From: Pseudomonas wuhanensis
Lineage (GTDB): Bacteria; Pseudomonadota; Gammaproteobacteria; Pseudomonadales; Pseudomonadaceae
Direction: 5' to 3'
DNA length: 64,000 bases
Assembly (NCBI RefSeq): GCF_030687395.1
Contig: NZ_CP117430.1
Span: 2,418,001 to 2,482,000 of the forward strand
This document shows, piece by piece, positions 10,494 to 20,131 of the stretch (the first letter of the stretch is position 1; the number at the start of each line of letters is the position of its first letter). The position numbers and the translations under genes were made by a program. The notes beneath the pieces were generated by a model. That model had not been told where the DNA came from and searched no databases. It saw only the letters and a list, made by a program, of their open reading frames with translations.

Positions 10494-11866
10494 GGGACTG
10501 TCAGAAATTTTGTGTTCGGGCATAACATGTTGAAAAGGAGCATGTATGCCGACCAAAAAGAAACCGGCCTCGGAGGCCAAAACCCAGCTTCCTTCGATTC
10601 CGAAGGAGCTGATCGATCAGTTCGTTAAAGGCCCAATGAGCGCCGAGGCGATTCAGGACGCATCCATGGCGTTCAAAAAGGCGCTTATCGAGCGAGCCCT
10701 TGGCGCGGAGCTGGGTCACCACCTTGGCTACCCTCAGGGCGCGGAGCGCCCTGAGGAGTCGAGTAACCAGCGCAACGGCAAAAGCAGCAAGACCGTGCTG
10801 ACCGATGATGGCCCGCTGCGTCTGGACATTCCTCGGGATCGCGATGGCAGCTTCGCGCCAATGCTGATCCCCAAGCATGAGCGTCGGTTCACGGGCTTCG
10901 ACGACAAAATCATTGCCATGTACGCCCGTGGCATGACCGTCCGAGAGATCCGGGCATTCCTTTCGGAGCAGTACGGGACCGATGTTTCCCATGATTTCAT
11001 CAGCTCGGTCACTGACGCAGTGTTGGAGGAAGTGACTGCCTGGCAACAACGCCCGCTTGAGCCGATGTATCCGGTGATTTTCTTCGATGCGCTGCGGGTC
11101 AAAATCCGTGAGGAAGGACTGGTTCGCAACAAGGCCATCTACCTGGCTCTGGGCGTGCTGCCGGACGGCACCCGAGACATTTTGGGCATCTGGATTGAGA
11201 CCACTGAGGGGGCCAAGTTCTGGATGAAGGTCTTCAACGACCTCAAGACCCGTGGCGTTGAGGATGTATTGATCGCGGTAACTGACGGCCTTAAAGGCAT
11301 GCCAGAAGCCTTGAGTGCGGTGTTTCCGACGACGACCTTGCAGACCTGCATCGTGCACCTGATCCGTAACAGTCTTGATTACGCCTCCTGGGACAAGCGC
11401 CGCGAGTTGGCCAAAGCCCTCAAGCCGGTTTATCAGGCGCTTAACGTTGAAGCTGCCGAGCAAGCTCTGGACGCATTTGAAACGGGGCCTTGGGGCAAAC
11501 AATACCCAACAGTCGTAGCCGCTTGGAGACGTGCCTGGGATCGAGTCATCCCGTTTTTTGTCTTCCCGCCTGCCATCCGAAAAGTGATCTACACCACTAA
11601 CGCCATCGAGAGCATCAATGCTCAGTTGCGCAAGATCATCAAGACAAGAGGCCACTTCCCGACTGATGATGCAGCGACGAAGCTGATCTGGCTGGCACTG
11701 CAAAACATCACGGCCAATTGGGGCAGCGCAGCGCACGACTGGAAGAGCGCAATGAATCAGTTTGCGATTCTTTATGGCGATCGATTTACCAGGTCAAACT
11801 GGTGAAATGAGGGCTTGCCTTATGGCAGGCCGTTACCGGCCCGCACACAAAAAATCTGACACTCCC
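10494..11866 (+). mobile_element. IS256-family insertion sequence, 1373 bp
   Basis: Complete element. The left end GGGACTGTCAGAAATTTTGT and the reverse complement of the right end GGGAGTGTCAGATTTTTTGT are imperfect terminal inverted repeats (24 of the first 28 positions match). It is flanked by an exact 8-bp duplication CGGGTTGC and carries one full-length transposase. It sits inside the leader of the second DUF6124 gene, 92 bp before that gene's start. Removing the element and one duplication restores a sequence collinear with the intact leader at 7643-7979. Confidence 0.95.
10546..11805 (+). CDS. IS256-family DDE transposase (Transposase_mut)
   Basis: 419-aa transposase, full length for the family and without frameshift. 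An AAGGAG site lies 5 bp before the ATG. The N-terminal DNA-binding part includes the conserved ALIERALGAELGHHLGY segment. The catalytic triad is readable: D181 in IFFDALRVKIR, D247 in AVTDGLKGMPEA and E355 in NAIESINAQLRK, with the family's C-terminal ...FPTDDAATKLIWLAL. It also carries the H-rich C/D segment TLQTCIVHLIRNSL. It probably remains active. Nothing suggests passenger genes. Confidence 0.97.
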   Translation: MPTKKKPASEAKTQLPSIPKELIDQFVKGPMSAEAIQDASMAFKKALIERALGAELGHHLGYPQGAERPEESSNQRNGKSSKTVLTDDGPLRLDIPRDRDGSFAPMLIPKHERRFTGFDDKIIAMYARGMTVREIRAFLSEQYGTDVSHDFISSVTDAVLEEVTAWQQRPLEPMYPVIFFDALRVKIREEGLVRNKAIYLALGVLPDGTRDILGIWIETTEGAKFWMKVFNDLKTRGVEDVLIAVTDGLKGMPEALSAVFPTTTLQTCIVHLIRNSLDYASWDKRRELAKALKPVYQALNVEAAEQALDAFETGPWGKQYPTVVAAWRRAWDRVIPFFVFPPAIRKVIYTTNAIESINAQLRKIIKTRGHFPTDDAATKLIWLALQNITANWGSAAHDWKSAMNQFAILYGDRFTRSNW

Positions 11867-11966
11867 CGGGTTGCTCTCTCCCGGGTTTCCAACCTGCGTA
11901 CAGCTGTCACCCATTCGCTTGGAAACCGAATGGGCCAGCTGCAACTATCATAGAGAGAGAAACATC
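11867..11966 (+). ncRNA. Structured leader RNA copy 2, 3' part
   Basis: Begins with the duplicated CGGGTTGC and continues collinear with copy 1 (CCCGGGTTTCCAACCTGCG...). It holds a strong hairpin just before the ribosome site: CAGCTG (11901-11906) with CAGCTG (11936-11941), and CCCATTCG (11910-11917) with CGAATGGG (11927-11934). GGGTTTCCAA here would pair with TTGGAAACCC in the 5' part, which is now 1.4 kb away across the IS. Confidence 0.6.
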
Positions 11967-12347
11967 ATGAAAAAACCAACACCCAATCCTCCCGAAGCAA
12001 ACACAGCTACGGACACCGACCCAACATCCCCCTACGCCTCCATCGACGCCAAAAAACTCCACGAAGCCGCCGAACGTGCGCTCGATTACTACCTGAATCC
12101 TACCGCCCACGTCATGGCCACGCCCTACACCCCCAATCAGATGTTTTTCGCCAATCCCAAAGCCGACACTGAATCCCTGCTGGCCAGTGCCAGCGAGTCA
12201 TTGTCCTCGGCTACGGTCATGCTCGGTGACTTCGCCGCTCTGCTGGAAGGCACACATCGCAAGACTCTGTTGGGTATTGCGCAAGTGGTCATGTTGGGAG
12301 AGTTGGCGGTGAATCAGGCGTTGGATAACGTTGAGCCGGGTGAGTAG
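11967..12347 (+). CDS. DUF6124 family protein (copy 2)
   Basis: 126-aa paralogue of the gene at 7980-8360, same length, near-identical from residue 28 (changes such as D/H, I/V, Y/F, N/S, P/T) and variable in residues 11-27. The ATG at 11967 follows GAGAGAGA; an upstream in-frame start lies within the leader. Function unknown. Its native leader is split by the IS256 element, so expression must now come from a promoter within the IS, from the remaining 100 bp, or be lost. Confidence 0.8.
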   Translation: MKKPTPNPPEANTATDTDPTSPYASIDAKKLHEAAERALDYYLNPTAHVMATPYTPNQMFFANPKADTESLLASASESLSSATVMLGDFAALLEGTHRKTLLGIAQVVMLGELAVNQALDNVEPGE

Positions 12348-12372
12348 TCGCGACGACGGTTCTTAAAGAAGC

Positions 12373-12406
12373 AAAAAAACGCGGCGCTAGAAGGGCCGCG
12401 TTTTTT
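12373..12406. terminator. Bidirectional intrinsic terminator
   Basis: Stem ACGCGGC/GCCGCGT with an A run on the left and a run of six T on the right. It serves the DUF6124 gene (plus) and the convergent immunity-like gene (minus). Confidence 0.78.
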
Positions 12407-12438
12407 ATTGAAAGGACTGGCAAAACTATTCGCTGGTT

Positions 12439-13233
12439 TTAGGCAAGTACCCCGAAGAATTTTCCGCTGAGATGGAACACGCAATAACCTAGAAAAGAAT
12501 AGGCCAGCATCCGGGTGGGAATAATGACCAAACGTCGCAGGGGTAAGGGAAAACGAGCGATCTCATCCATTGCATGGGGATCACTGTCCGACAAAAAGTC
12601 ATCGTCCAGCAAAAGCATGGTGGAAATGTGGGACAAGCGACAGTAGCGGCCATACGCGCCGTTTCCCATCACTCGACGATTGCGAGCGACGAAGTACGAT
12701 TCTTTCAGGAAAGACTCAATCTCAGCCAGTTTGAAAAAGCTGACGTATATCTTTGCGATCACAGCCAACAAGGCCAGGACAACACAAGCGATCAATGTGG
12801 CGATACAGAGCAATTTCAGGTCGCTCGTCGGTTTGGAAACTGTCATGCGTAACCAGTCGAAACCGAGCCAAATCAAGAGTAACCCAGCACCGGTCAGAGC
12901 GGCTCGCATCAGGTGTCCTGGAATCTTTCCCCATTTTTTCAGGTGCTCAGGAAAAATCTCGGCCTCCATGACAGCATACGGATCTAGCATTTGGAAATGT
13001 GTAAAACGGCCTGTTAATGCTCCTATCTGCCTAACCCTTTTCATTCTTCCCCATAGCCCATTTCCCAACGTTTTTCGATTAATGCTCACAAGATGAGATG
13101 CAATGAAGTGCCGCTCCATTTGATCAAGCCGAAAATAGGCGGCAAACAACACGATTGCCTCGCTGAGGAAAATAAGTAGAAGTACAACTCCCCATGATGA
13201 GAGGTAAATAAAATCAAGATGAGGGCCAATCAC
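12439..13233 (-). CDS. Four-TM protein with internal duplication, candidate immunity protein
   Basis: 264-aa membrane protein of no family I recognise. The GTG at 13233 is chosen because GAAGGA lies 6 bp upstream; the longer ORF starts at a TTG with no site. About four TM segments lie near residues 9-33, 110-130, 140-168 and 235-260. The two halves repeat each other: NRKTLGNGLWGRMKRVRQIGAL...DPYAVMEAEIFP in the first matches NRRVMGNGAYGRYCRLSHISTM...DPHAMDEIARFP in the second. It starts about 90 bp beyond the stop of the toxin-like gene, on the same strand. Base composition is lower in GC than the core genome. A membrane immunity protein against a membrane-acting toxin is an inference from layout. 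Confidence 0.6.
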   Translation of the reverse strand: MIGPHLDFIYLSSWGVVLLLIFLSEAIVLFAAYFRLDQMERHFIASHLVSINRKTLGNGLWGRMKRVRQIGALTGRFTHFQMLDPYAVMEAEIFPEHLKKWGKIPGHLMRAALTGAGLLLIWLGFDWLRMTVSKPTSDLKLLCIATLIACVVLALLAVIAKIYVSFFKLAEIESFLKESYFVARNRRVMGNGAYGRYCRLSHISTMLLLDDDFLSDSDPHAMDEIARFPLPLRRLVIIPTRMLAYSFLGYCVFHLSGKFFGVLA

Positions 13234-13324
13234 AGGTAATCCTTCGCATCTATCCAAACCAGAGTGCCAAGTCCCCACAAGATGCAAAACGCATTAACGT
13301 GGCCAATTATCCGGTCGAGGTGCA

Positions 13325-14662
13325 TTACTCATTCACCTCGTACAGTTTCTCACCGAAAAATTCTCCAGCATGGCTACCGCTGTCTCCCATTTGCGCAGCC
13401 AGCATGCCACTCACAACCAACATGCAAACTACTCCTCCCGTTCCGGCTGTCCCCACTCCAATTGCGGCACATGTCATTGGCGCAAGAGTTGGGGCTAGTC
13501 GGCCCGCTATCATTCCGCCTACAACGTTTCCAGATAGTTTCGAACCCTCCACAAATTTCGCCTGACGACATTCCTCCTCGCGCCCAGTGCGACACGTTTC
13601 GTAAATCTTCGTCGCCGCAGAACCAGCCCCCAGCCCAATTGCTACATAGCCGCCTGCCTTCAAGTATTTAGAAGCTTGCGCCACGCCTTCGATATGTGTT
13701 GCGTAGCCTGGTAACTGAGCCGGTGCACCAGCCTTGTTCCAGTTGTGCACGATCCTTCGCGTGGACAAGCCTAGTACCCGTTTAAGTTTTGGATGATCCG
13801 CTAGGCCCGTAGTCTTACGAACCAAAGGCTCTAAACCGGCATCCAGTTTCGTCATCAACCTTTTGCGTTTCGCAAAAAAATCCGGCGACTTCAGGTGTCC
13901 ATGCTGGCGGTACTGCTCTATGTGTAACCGCTCAAGTTCTTTAAGCGTGTTCTTAAGCGTTTCCATATGCTGACCCACCATAAACGATGCAACACCCAAC
14001 GCTCCGGAAGAAACTCCCAAAAACGGCTCAATCACCTCATGGTACTCAACCATGAATGAAGCCTCTTCATCCGTCAGATCCTTCAGCGCTTCATTCACTT
14101 TCTCCGCTGCTGCCATCATCTGCGCCTCTTCGCGCCGGCACATGTAGTTGCGCGAGTCGCTGAAGATAACCATTTGCCCTGGCTTTACCCGTTCACCGAG
14201 ATGTCGATTGAGCGAGCGGAACTCGCGGCGCAGCACATCGCTGGGTGTGATTTCGTACAGCGAGCGTTCCAGCGCTTCGAGGGTCATGGGTGTCTGGACG
14301 ATGTGGAAGCCGGACTCTGCCGGTTTGGGCAGGGTGAAGGCGTGTTCTTCCACCAGATGCTCTGCCGGTGCTGGCTCGGGTTTGGGTTTGAAGGCGTTCC
14401 AGGAGGCTCCGCCGTTATCCGCAGCGACGCGCGGCTTCACCATTGCCCAGTCACCGTTACTGACGGCATCGATGAGTTTTCGCTGGTTGGCCCCTTGCAT
14501 GTAGTTGGAGCGATTGAGGCCCACTGCGTTTAGCAGTTCGTCGAAGCCAGGCAGATCGTCCGGGCGGTTCAGTGCCTGTCGGAAGTCGTCCATGGCTTGG
14601 TAGGTGTCGAGTACTTGGTCGCGTTGGCCATGGAGTTCACTTTTGGGGATGAGTCTGGTCAC
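13325..14662 (-). CDS. Putative polymorphic toxin / secreted effector with hydrophobic glycine-rich C-terminus
   Basis: About 445 aa if the GTG at 14662 (GGGA 7 bp upstream) is the start; an in-frame TTG at 14710 would add 16 residues. There is no signal peptide. The N-terminal ~190 residues include LNRHLGERVKPGQMVIFSDSRNYMCRREE, which resembles a LysM-like segment, then helical charged regions. The C-terminus (GGYVAIGLGAGSAATKIYE... and GNVVGGMIAGRLAPTLAPMTCAAIGVGTAGTGGVVCMLVVSGMLAAQMG) is a glycine-zipper-like hydrophobic hairpin, as in pore-forming or membrane-inserting toxins. The C-terminal part is visibly less GC-rich than the N-terminal part. No VgrG, PAAR or secretion gene is adjacent. 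The effector role is inference. Confidence 0.55.
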   Translation of the reverse strand: MTRLIPKSELHGQRDQVLDTYQAMDDFRQALNRPDDLPGFDELLNAVGLNRSNYMQGANQRKLIDAVSNGDWAMVKPRVAADNGGASWNAFKPKPEPAPAEHLVEEHAFTLPKPAESGFHIVQTPMTLEALERSLYEITPSDVLRREFRSLNRHLGERVKPGQMVIFSDSRNYMCRREEAQMMAAAEKVNEALKDLTDEEASFMVEYHEVIEPFLGVSSGALGVASFMVGQHMETLKNTLKELERLHIEQYRQHGHLKSPDFFAKRKRLMTKLDAGLEPLVRKTTGLADHPKLKRVLGLSTRRIVHNWNKAGAPAQLPGYATHIEGVAQASKYLKAGGYVAIGLGAGSAATKIYETCRTGREEECRQAKFVEGSKLSGNVVGGMIAGRLAPTLAPMTCAAIGVGTAGTGGVVCMLVVSGMLAAQMGDSGSHAGEFFGEKLYEVNE

Positions 14663-14788
14663 GTTCGTGTCCCGATCCGTAAAACGGGGGACTTTGGCGA
14701 GCAGCCTCAAGTTTGAATGCCGGGTGATTCTGTTTTAGGCGTAGGGGAAATCCGATTTATCCGCGCGCCACAGGTTAGGCAATAAAAC

Positions 14789-14895
14789 TGTAGGACGAAG
14801 CGGACAATTCGGCGAGAGCTTCGGAGATTGCAGAAGAAGGGAAGGGCAGCAGAAACAAATCCCACAAACGCAAAAACGGCACCCGAAGGTGCCGT
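14789..14895 (+). repeat. ~105-bp direct repeat, right copy
   Basis: Begins TGTAGGACGAAGCGGA and ends in GGCACCCGAAGGTGCCG. Same orientation as 10127-10232. In this copy the right end doubles as the nuo terminator stem. Confidence 0.65.
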
Positions 14896-14899
14896 TTTT
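14872..14899 (-). terminator. Terminator of the nuo operon
   Basis: Minus strand: CGGCACC-TTCG-GGTGCCG followed by TTTTTG. Its A/T symmetry makes it usable in both directions. It lies 28 bp after the nuoN stop. Confidence 0.85.
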
Positions 14900-14926
14900 G
14901 TTTGTTACCGAGAATCGCTTAAGCGA

Positions 14927-16390
14927 TCAACCCGCCAACCCCGATTGCTGAACCAGGTTCAGCAGCGGCTGTGGATACAGCCCAAGGAAGAACGCCAGTA
15001 CGGCGATCGCCAGCAGCATCACGCCGCCTGCACGTTGTTCCCAGTGCAGTTGCGCATCGTGGCGACGCAGGTTTGGTTCCATCAGGTACAGGGTGACCAT
15101 CACACGCAGGTAGTAGAAGACGCCGATGGCGCTGCCCAGTACCAGGGAGCCAACCAGCCACCATTGCTGCGATTCGACACCGGTAGCGATGATGTAGAAC
15201 TTGCCGATGAAGCCCGCGGTCAGCGGGATACCGGCCAGGGACAGCATCATCACGGTCAGGACGGCGGTCAGGTACGGACGGCGCCAGAACAGGCCGCGGT
15301 ATTCGTACAGGGCATCCGCGTCACGGCCGTTGTACGGCGAGGACATCAGGGTAATTACACCGAACGCGCCGAGGCTGGTGATCACGTAGGTGACCAGGTA
15401 CACGCCGATGGCTTCAACGGCCAGGCCTTTGCTCGCCACCAGGGCGATCAGCAGGTAACCGAAGTGAGCGATGGACGAGTAACCCAGCAGACGCTTGAGG
15501 TTGCTCTGGGTCAGTGCCAGCAGGTTACCGAACAGGATCGACGCGATGGCGATGATGGTCAGCACATCGCTCAGCACGCCACTGCTCGCCGCTGGCGAGA
15601 TCTGGAACAGACGCACCATCACCGCGAACACGGCGACTTTCGACGCGGTGGCCAGGAACGCTGCCACCGGTGCCGGAGCACCTTCGTAAACGTCCGGGGT
15701 CCAGAGGTGGAACGGTACCAGCGACAACTTGAACGCCAGACCGATCAGCATCATGCCCAGGCCCAGTTGAGCCAGCGAGCTTGGCAGACCGGTGGCCGCG
15801 AGGGCCTGACCGATGCCGTTGAAGCTCAGGCTGCCAGCGTCGGCGTAGAGCAGGGCCATGCCGAACAACAGGAACGCGGAACCGGCGGCCGACAGCACCA
15901 TGTACTTGATACCGGCTTCCAGCGAGCGCTTGTTGAAGAAGGCATACGCCACCAGACCGTAAACCGGTACCGAGAGCAGTTCCAGACCGATGAACAACCC
16001 TGCCAAGTGCTGCGCGCTGACCAGTACCAGGCCACCGGCGGCGGCCATCAGGATCAGCAGGTAAAGTTCTTCACGGTTGCCCGGGTAACCCGAACCGCCA
16101 TCGCCCAGGTAGGCGTGGGCGAGGGTCACACAGGCGAGGGTGGCGACCAGGATCAGCGCCATGTACAGGCAGGCGAAGGTGTCGATCTGCAGCAATGGCG
16201 TCACGGCCAGCGGCGCGACTTTCAGGGCTGGCAGGATCGACAGCAAAGCCAGGTTCAGACCTGCCACCGACAGCAGGAAGGTCTGTGAGTGGTTGCGGCG
16301 CCATGCGATAGCCAGCATCACCACGATGATCGTGGCGCTGGTGATCAACAACGGCGCAAGCGCGATAAAGTGTTGAGTCGTGAATTCCAT
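14927..16390 (-). CDS. nuoN: NADH-quinone oxidoreductase subunit N
   Basis: 487-aa antiporter-like membrane subunit of complex I, the last gene of the operon. The ATG at 16390 ([15 protein letters not shown]) is chosen; the longer ORF runs into nuoM. There are about 14 TM helices. Conserved parts include the lysine-bearing [21 protein letters not shown] loop and [18 protein letters not shown]. It pairs with NuoM and NuoL in proton pumping across the inner membrane. Confidence 0.97.
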   Translation of the reverse strand: MEFTTQHFIALAPLLITSATIIVVMLAIAWRRNHSQTFLLSVAGLNLALLSILPALKVAPLAVTPLLQIDTFACLYMALILVATLACVTLAHAYLGDGGSGYPGNREELYLLILMAAAGGLVLVSAQHLAGLFIGLELLSVPVYGLVAYAFFNKRSLEAGIKYMVLSAAGSAFLLFGMALLYADAGSLSFNGIGQALAATGLPSSLAQLGLGMMLIGLAFKLSLVPFHLWTPDVYEGAPAPVAAFLATASKVAVFAVMVRLFQISPAASSGVLSDVLTIIAIASILFGNLLALTQSNLKRLLGYSSIAHFGYLLIALVASKGLAVEAIGVYLVTYVITSLGAFGVITLMSSPYNGRDADALYEYRGLFWRRPYLTAVLTVMMLSLAGIPLTAGFIGKFYIIATGVESQQWWLVGSLVLGSAIGVFYYLRVMVTLYLMEPNLRRHDAQLHWEQRAGGVMLLAIAVLAFFLGLYPQPLLNLVQQSGLAG

Positions 16391-16397
16391 AGCGCTC

Positions 16398-17930
16398 TTA
16401 CCGGGCCGAAGCGAGTTGAGTGAAGGCGGTGCCGAGCCACTGCTGCACGCCATGCATCGTCGCGGCAGAGGTATCGAGGAACGGTTGCGGGTACACGCCG
16501 ATGTAGATCAGCAGCGCCGCAAGTCCAACCACCATGATCAGTTCGCGACCGTCCATGCCATGCAGCACCGCGTCCGATTTCGACGGGCCGAAGAAGGCAC
16601 GGTGGACCATGATCAGCGAGTAGACCGAACCGAACACCAGGCCGGACGTCGCAATCACGGTGATCCATGGGGCGCTGGCGAAGGTGCCGATCAGGATCAG
16701 GAACTCACCGACAAAGTTACCGGTCGCCGGCAAGCCCAGCGACGCGGCGGCGAAGAACAGGCTGAGGGCGGGCAGGTAAGCGATCTTCGACCACAGGCCA
16801 CCCATCTCACGCATATCGCGGGTGTGGGTACGCTCGTACAGCTGACCGGAGAGGATAAAGAGTGCCGCCGCCGACAGACCGTGTGCCAGCATCTGCATTA
16901 CCGCGCCCTGCAGCGCCAGTTGGCTGCCGGAGTAGATGCCGATCAGCACGAAACCCATGTGGGAAACGGACGAGAAGGCAATCAGACGCTTGATGTCGGT
17001 TTGCGCGAAGGCCAGGAACGCACCGTAGAAGATCCCGATCAGACCCAGGGCCATGGCGAACGGCGCGAACTCGGCCGAGGCATTCGGGAACAACGGCAGG
17101 GCGAAACGCAGCAGGCCATACGCCGCAGTCTTCAACAAGATACCAGCCAGGTCCACGGAACCCGCGGTCGGTGCCTGGGCGTGAGCGTCAGGCAACCAGG
17201 AGTGGAACGGTACGACGGGCAACTTGACCGCGAAGGCGATGAAGAAGCCGAGCATCAGGATGTACTCGGTGGTCATCGACATCTTGGTCTTCAACAGATC
17301 GGCGTAGTTGAAGGTAATCACGCCGGTGTCGTTGAAGTTGACCAGTACCAGACCCAGGATCGCCACCAACATGATCAGGCCGGAAGCCTGAGTGAAGATG
17401 AAGAACTTGGTCGCCGCGTAGATCCGGGTTTTCTTGCCATCCGAAGAACTGTGACCCCAGAGCGCGATGAGGAAGTACATCGGCACCAGCATCATTTCCC
17501 AGAAGAAGAAGAACATGAACAGGTCGAGGGCGAGGAACACGCCGACGACACCGCCCAGGATCCACATCAGGTTCAGGTGGAAGAAGCCCACGTGACGCTG
17601 GATCTCTTTCCACGAGCAGAGTACCGAGAGGACACCCAGCAAGCCGGTCAGCAGGATCATCAATAGCGACAGGCCGTCGAGGGCCAGGTGCACGTTGATG
17701 CCGAAGCGCTGGATCCAGACGTGCTTGAACTCAAGCGCCCAGGTCGGGTCGGCGCCAGGCGCCGGGGCAAATGAATAATCACCGTTGGCCCACAGCCAGA
17801 GGCCGAGGGAGAGCAACAGGGACATGGTGATCAGCGCAATCCAGCGGGGGAGGGTGGCGCCGAAGCGCTCACCCATCCAGCACAGCAGGCCGCCGATGAA
17901 GGGGATCAGGATTAGCCAGGGCAGAATCAT
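16398..17930 (-). CDS. nuoM: NADH-quinone oxidoreductase subunit M
   Basis: 510-aa antiporter-like subunit of complex I. It starts [18 protein letters not shown]. The signature loop [33 protein letters not shown] is present, as is [15 protein letters not shown]. The segment [19 protein letters not shown] holds the conserved glutamate used in proton transfer. It lies 7 bp upstream of nuoN and 40 bp after nuoL. Confidence 0.97.
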   Translation of the reverse strand: MILPWLILIPFIGGLLCWMGERFGATLPRWIALITMSLLLSLGLWLWANGDYSFAPAPGADPTWALEFKHVWIQRFGINVHLALDGLSLLMILLTGLLGVLSVLCSWKEIQRHVGFFHLNLMWILGGVVGVFLALDLFMFFFFWEMMLVPMYFLIALWGHSSSDGKKTRIYAATKFFIFTQASGLIMLVAILGLVLVNFNDTGVITFNYADLLKTKMSMTTEYILMLGFFIAFAVKLPVVPFHSWLPDAHAQAPTAGSVDLAGILLKTAAYGLLRFALPLFPNASAEFAPFAMALGLIGIFYGAFLAFAQTDIKRLIAFSSVSHMGFVLIGIYSGSQLALQGAVMQMLAHGLSAAALFILSGQLYERTHTRDMREMGGLWSKIAYLPALSLFFAAASLGLPATGNFVGEFLILIGTFASAPWITVIATSGLVFGSVYSLIMVHRAFFGPSKSDAVLHGMDGRELIMVVGLAALLIYIGVYPQPFLDTSAATMHGVQQWLGTAFTQLASAR

Positions 17931-17970
17931 GACGGGCTCGTTTCCTTTCGCAAGTTCGCAAGGTTCATAG

Positions 17971-19824
17971 TCAGACCGCTACCAGCACGACGGCGCCGAT
18001 TACCAGCACGGCACCAGCAGCCATCGAGGCGGCATACCAACGCAATTGACCGGTCTCGGTGCGGCTCAGGGCGGTGTGACCGCCTTTGGCCATACGCGGG
18101 ATCAGACCGATAGTCTGGTCGAGCGGGTCTTTGCGCAGAATGTGGCTGATCGCAAGGTAAGGCTTGACGAACAGTTTGTCGTAGATCCAGTCGAAGCCCC
18201 AGGCAGCGAACCACCAGGCCGAAAGGAAGCGGCCGACGCCGCTGTTGGCGATGGCGGTGACGAAGCGACGCTTGCCGAGGAACAGCAGCGCGGCCAGCAG
18301 GATACCGGCCAGGGCGATGGCGCCCGAGGCGATTTCCAGACTGTGCTTGGCTTCGCCGCCGGCATGGCCGACGCTTTCTGGCAGTACACCGTGCAGCGGC
18401 GGAACGATCATCGCGCCGACGAACGTCGACAGTACGATCAGCACCGACAGTGGCAGCCAGTGAGCAATGCCGTGACCGGCATGGGCTTCGGTCTTCGCTT
18501 CACCGTGGAACGCGATGAAGATCAGGCGGAAGGTGTACAGCGAGGTCATGAAGGCACCGACCAGACCTGCATAAAGCAGACCCTGGTTACCGCTGGCGAA
18601 TGCTTCCCAGAGGATTTCATCCTTGGAGTAGAAGCCCGCGGTCACCAGAGGCAAGGCCGCCAGGGCCGCGCCGCCGACGATGAAGCTGGCGTAGGCCAGT
18701 GGCAGTTTCTTCCACAGGCCGCCCATCTTGAAGATGTTCTGCTCGTGGTGGCAGGCAACGATCACCGCACCGGATGCAAGGAACAGCAGCGCCTTGAAGA
18801 AGGCGTGGGTCATCAGGTGGAAAATCGCGCCATCCCATGCACCCACGCCCAAGGCCAGGAACATGTAGCCGATCTGGCTCATGGTCGAGTAGGCGAGAAT
18901 ACGTTTGATGTCGGTCTGAACCAGTGCGGCAAAACCTGCCAGCACCAGCGTCACGCCACCCACCACACCCACCAGGTGCAGGATATCCGGCGCCAGCGCG
19001 AACAGGCCGTGGGTACGGGCGATCAGGTAGACACCGGCGGTCACCATGGTCGCGGCGTGGATCAGTGCCGAAACCGGAGTAGGGCCGGCCATCGCATCCG
19101 CCAGCCAGGTTTGCAGCGGCAGTTGCGCGGATTTACCGACAGCGCCGCCCAGCAGCATCAGGGTCGCCAGAACGATCCAGAAGTCACCGGCCTTGAAGTG
19201 CTCAGGTGCCTTGACCAGCAGTTCCTGGATGTTCAGCGTGCCCAACTGTTGGAACAGGATGAACAGGCCGATGGCCATGAACACGTCGCCGACCCGGGTC
19301 ACGATGAAGGCTTTGAGTGCTGCGTTACCGTTGTTGCGATTGCTGTAGTAGAAACCGATCAACAGGTACGAGCACAGGCCCACGCCTTCCCAGCCGAAGT
19401 ACACAAACAGCAGGTTATCGGCCAGGACCAGGAACAGCATGCTGGCGATAAACAGGTTGGTGTAGGCGAAGAAGCGCGAGTAACCGGCTTCACCGCGCAT
19501 GTACCAAGACGCGAACAAGTGGATCAGGAAGCCGACGCCAACCACCACACCGAGCATGGTCAGGGACAGACCATCCAGGTACAGCGCGAAGTTAGGCGTG
19601 AAGCCTTCTACCGCCATCCACTGCCACAACACTTGGGTGTAGTGACCGCCTTCAGGTGGCGCAACGTTGAACTGCCAGATTATGTAAGCAGTGACGATTG
19701 CCGACAGGCCAATGGAGCCGACGCCGATCAGCGCCGAAAGGTTTTCCGACCAGCGACCGCGTGAGAACGCCAGCAGCAGGAAACCTATGAGAGGGAATAC
19801 GAAAGTCAGATAGAGAAGGTTCAT
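17971..19824 (-). CDS. nuoL: NADH-quinone oxidoreductase subunit L
   Basis: 617-aa largest antiporter-like subunit of complex I, with the long amphipathic lateral helix at the C-terminal end. The family signature [40 protein letters not shown] is intact, as is [19 protein letters not shown] with its conserved glutamate. The start overlaps the nuoK stop by 4 bp (ATGA), indicating translational coupling. Confidence 0.97.
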   Translation of the reverse strand: MNLLYLTFVFPLIGFLLLAFSRGRWSENLSALIGVGSIGLSAIVTAYIIWQFNVAPPEGGHYTQVLWQWMAVEGFTPNFALYLDGLSLTMLGVVVGVGFLIHLFASWYMRGEAGYSRFFAYTNLFIASMLFLVLADNLLFVYFGWEGVGLCSYLLIGFYYSNRNNGNAALKAFIVTRVGDVFMAIGLFILFQQLGTLNIQELLVKAPEHFKAGDFWIVLATLMLLGGAVGKSAQLPLQTWLADAMAGPTPVSALIHAATMVTAGVYLIARTHGLFALAPDILHLVGVVGGVTLVLAGFAALVQTDIKRILAYSTMSQIGYMFLALGVGAWDGAIFHLMTHAFFKALLFLASGAVIVACHHEQNIFKMGGLWKKLPLAYASFIVGGAALAALPLVTAGFYSKDEILWEAFASGNQGLLYAGLVGAFMTSLYTFRLIFIAFHGEAKTEAHAGHGIAHWLPLSVLIVLSTFVGAMIVPPLHGVLPESVGHAGGEAKHSLEIASGAIALAGILLAALLFLGKRRFVTAIANSGVGRFLSAWWFAAWGFDWIYDKLFVKPYLAISHILRKDPLDQTIGLIPRMAKGGHTALSRTETGQLRWYAASMAAGAVLVIGAVVLVAV

Positions 19825-20129
19825 CCGCGCATCTCGCTGGCAGCGTCGATATCGAGAGTGTGGAAGCGGCGATACAGCTGCAACAGAATCGCCAGGCCAA
19901 TACTGGCCTCGGCGGCTGCCAGGCTGATCACCAGGATGAACATGATCTGTCCATCTGGCTGCGCCCAGCGGCTACCGGCAACGATGAACGCCAACGCGGA
20001 AGCATTCATCATGACCTCCAGGCTCATCAGCACGAAGAGAATGTTGCGCCGGACCATCAGGCCGACCAGACCGAGGCAGAACAGGATGCCGGCGACCGCC
20101 AGACCATGCTCCAAAGGGATAGCAGGCAT
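19821..20129 (-). CDS. nuoK: NADH-quinone oxidoreductase subunit K
   Basis: 102-aa, three-TM subunit of complex I. The ATG at 20129 is preferred to the one at 20135 because AAGGAG is 8 bp upstream of the former and only 2 bp from the latter. The protein starts [21 protein letters not shown]. The buried glutamates needed for proton transfer are seen in [15 protein letters not shown] and [13 protein letters not shown]. Confidence 0.96.
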   Translation of the reverse strand: MPAIPLEHGLAVAGILFCLGLVGLMVRRNILFVLMSLEVMMNASALAFIVAGSRWAQPDGQIMFILVISLAAAEASIGLAILLQLYRRFHTLDIDAASEMRG

Positions 20130-20131
20130 CG

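Larger units (their letters stand above)
14663..14926. other. Gap between toxin-like gene and nuoN
   Basis: No gene seen. It holds the right copy of the 105-bp repeat and the nuo terminator. The promoter of the toxin-like gene should lie here on the minus strand, but no clear hexamers were found. Confidence 0.4.

Noticed and set aside
14828..19764. Long plus-strand frames through nuoN, nuoM and nuoL
   Set aside because: Q/H/R-rich shadows of membrane-protein genes on the other strand.
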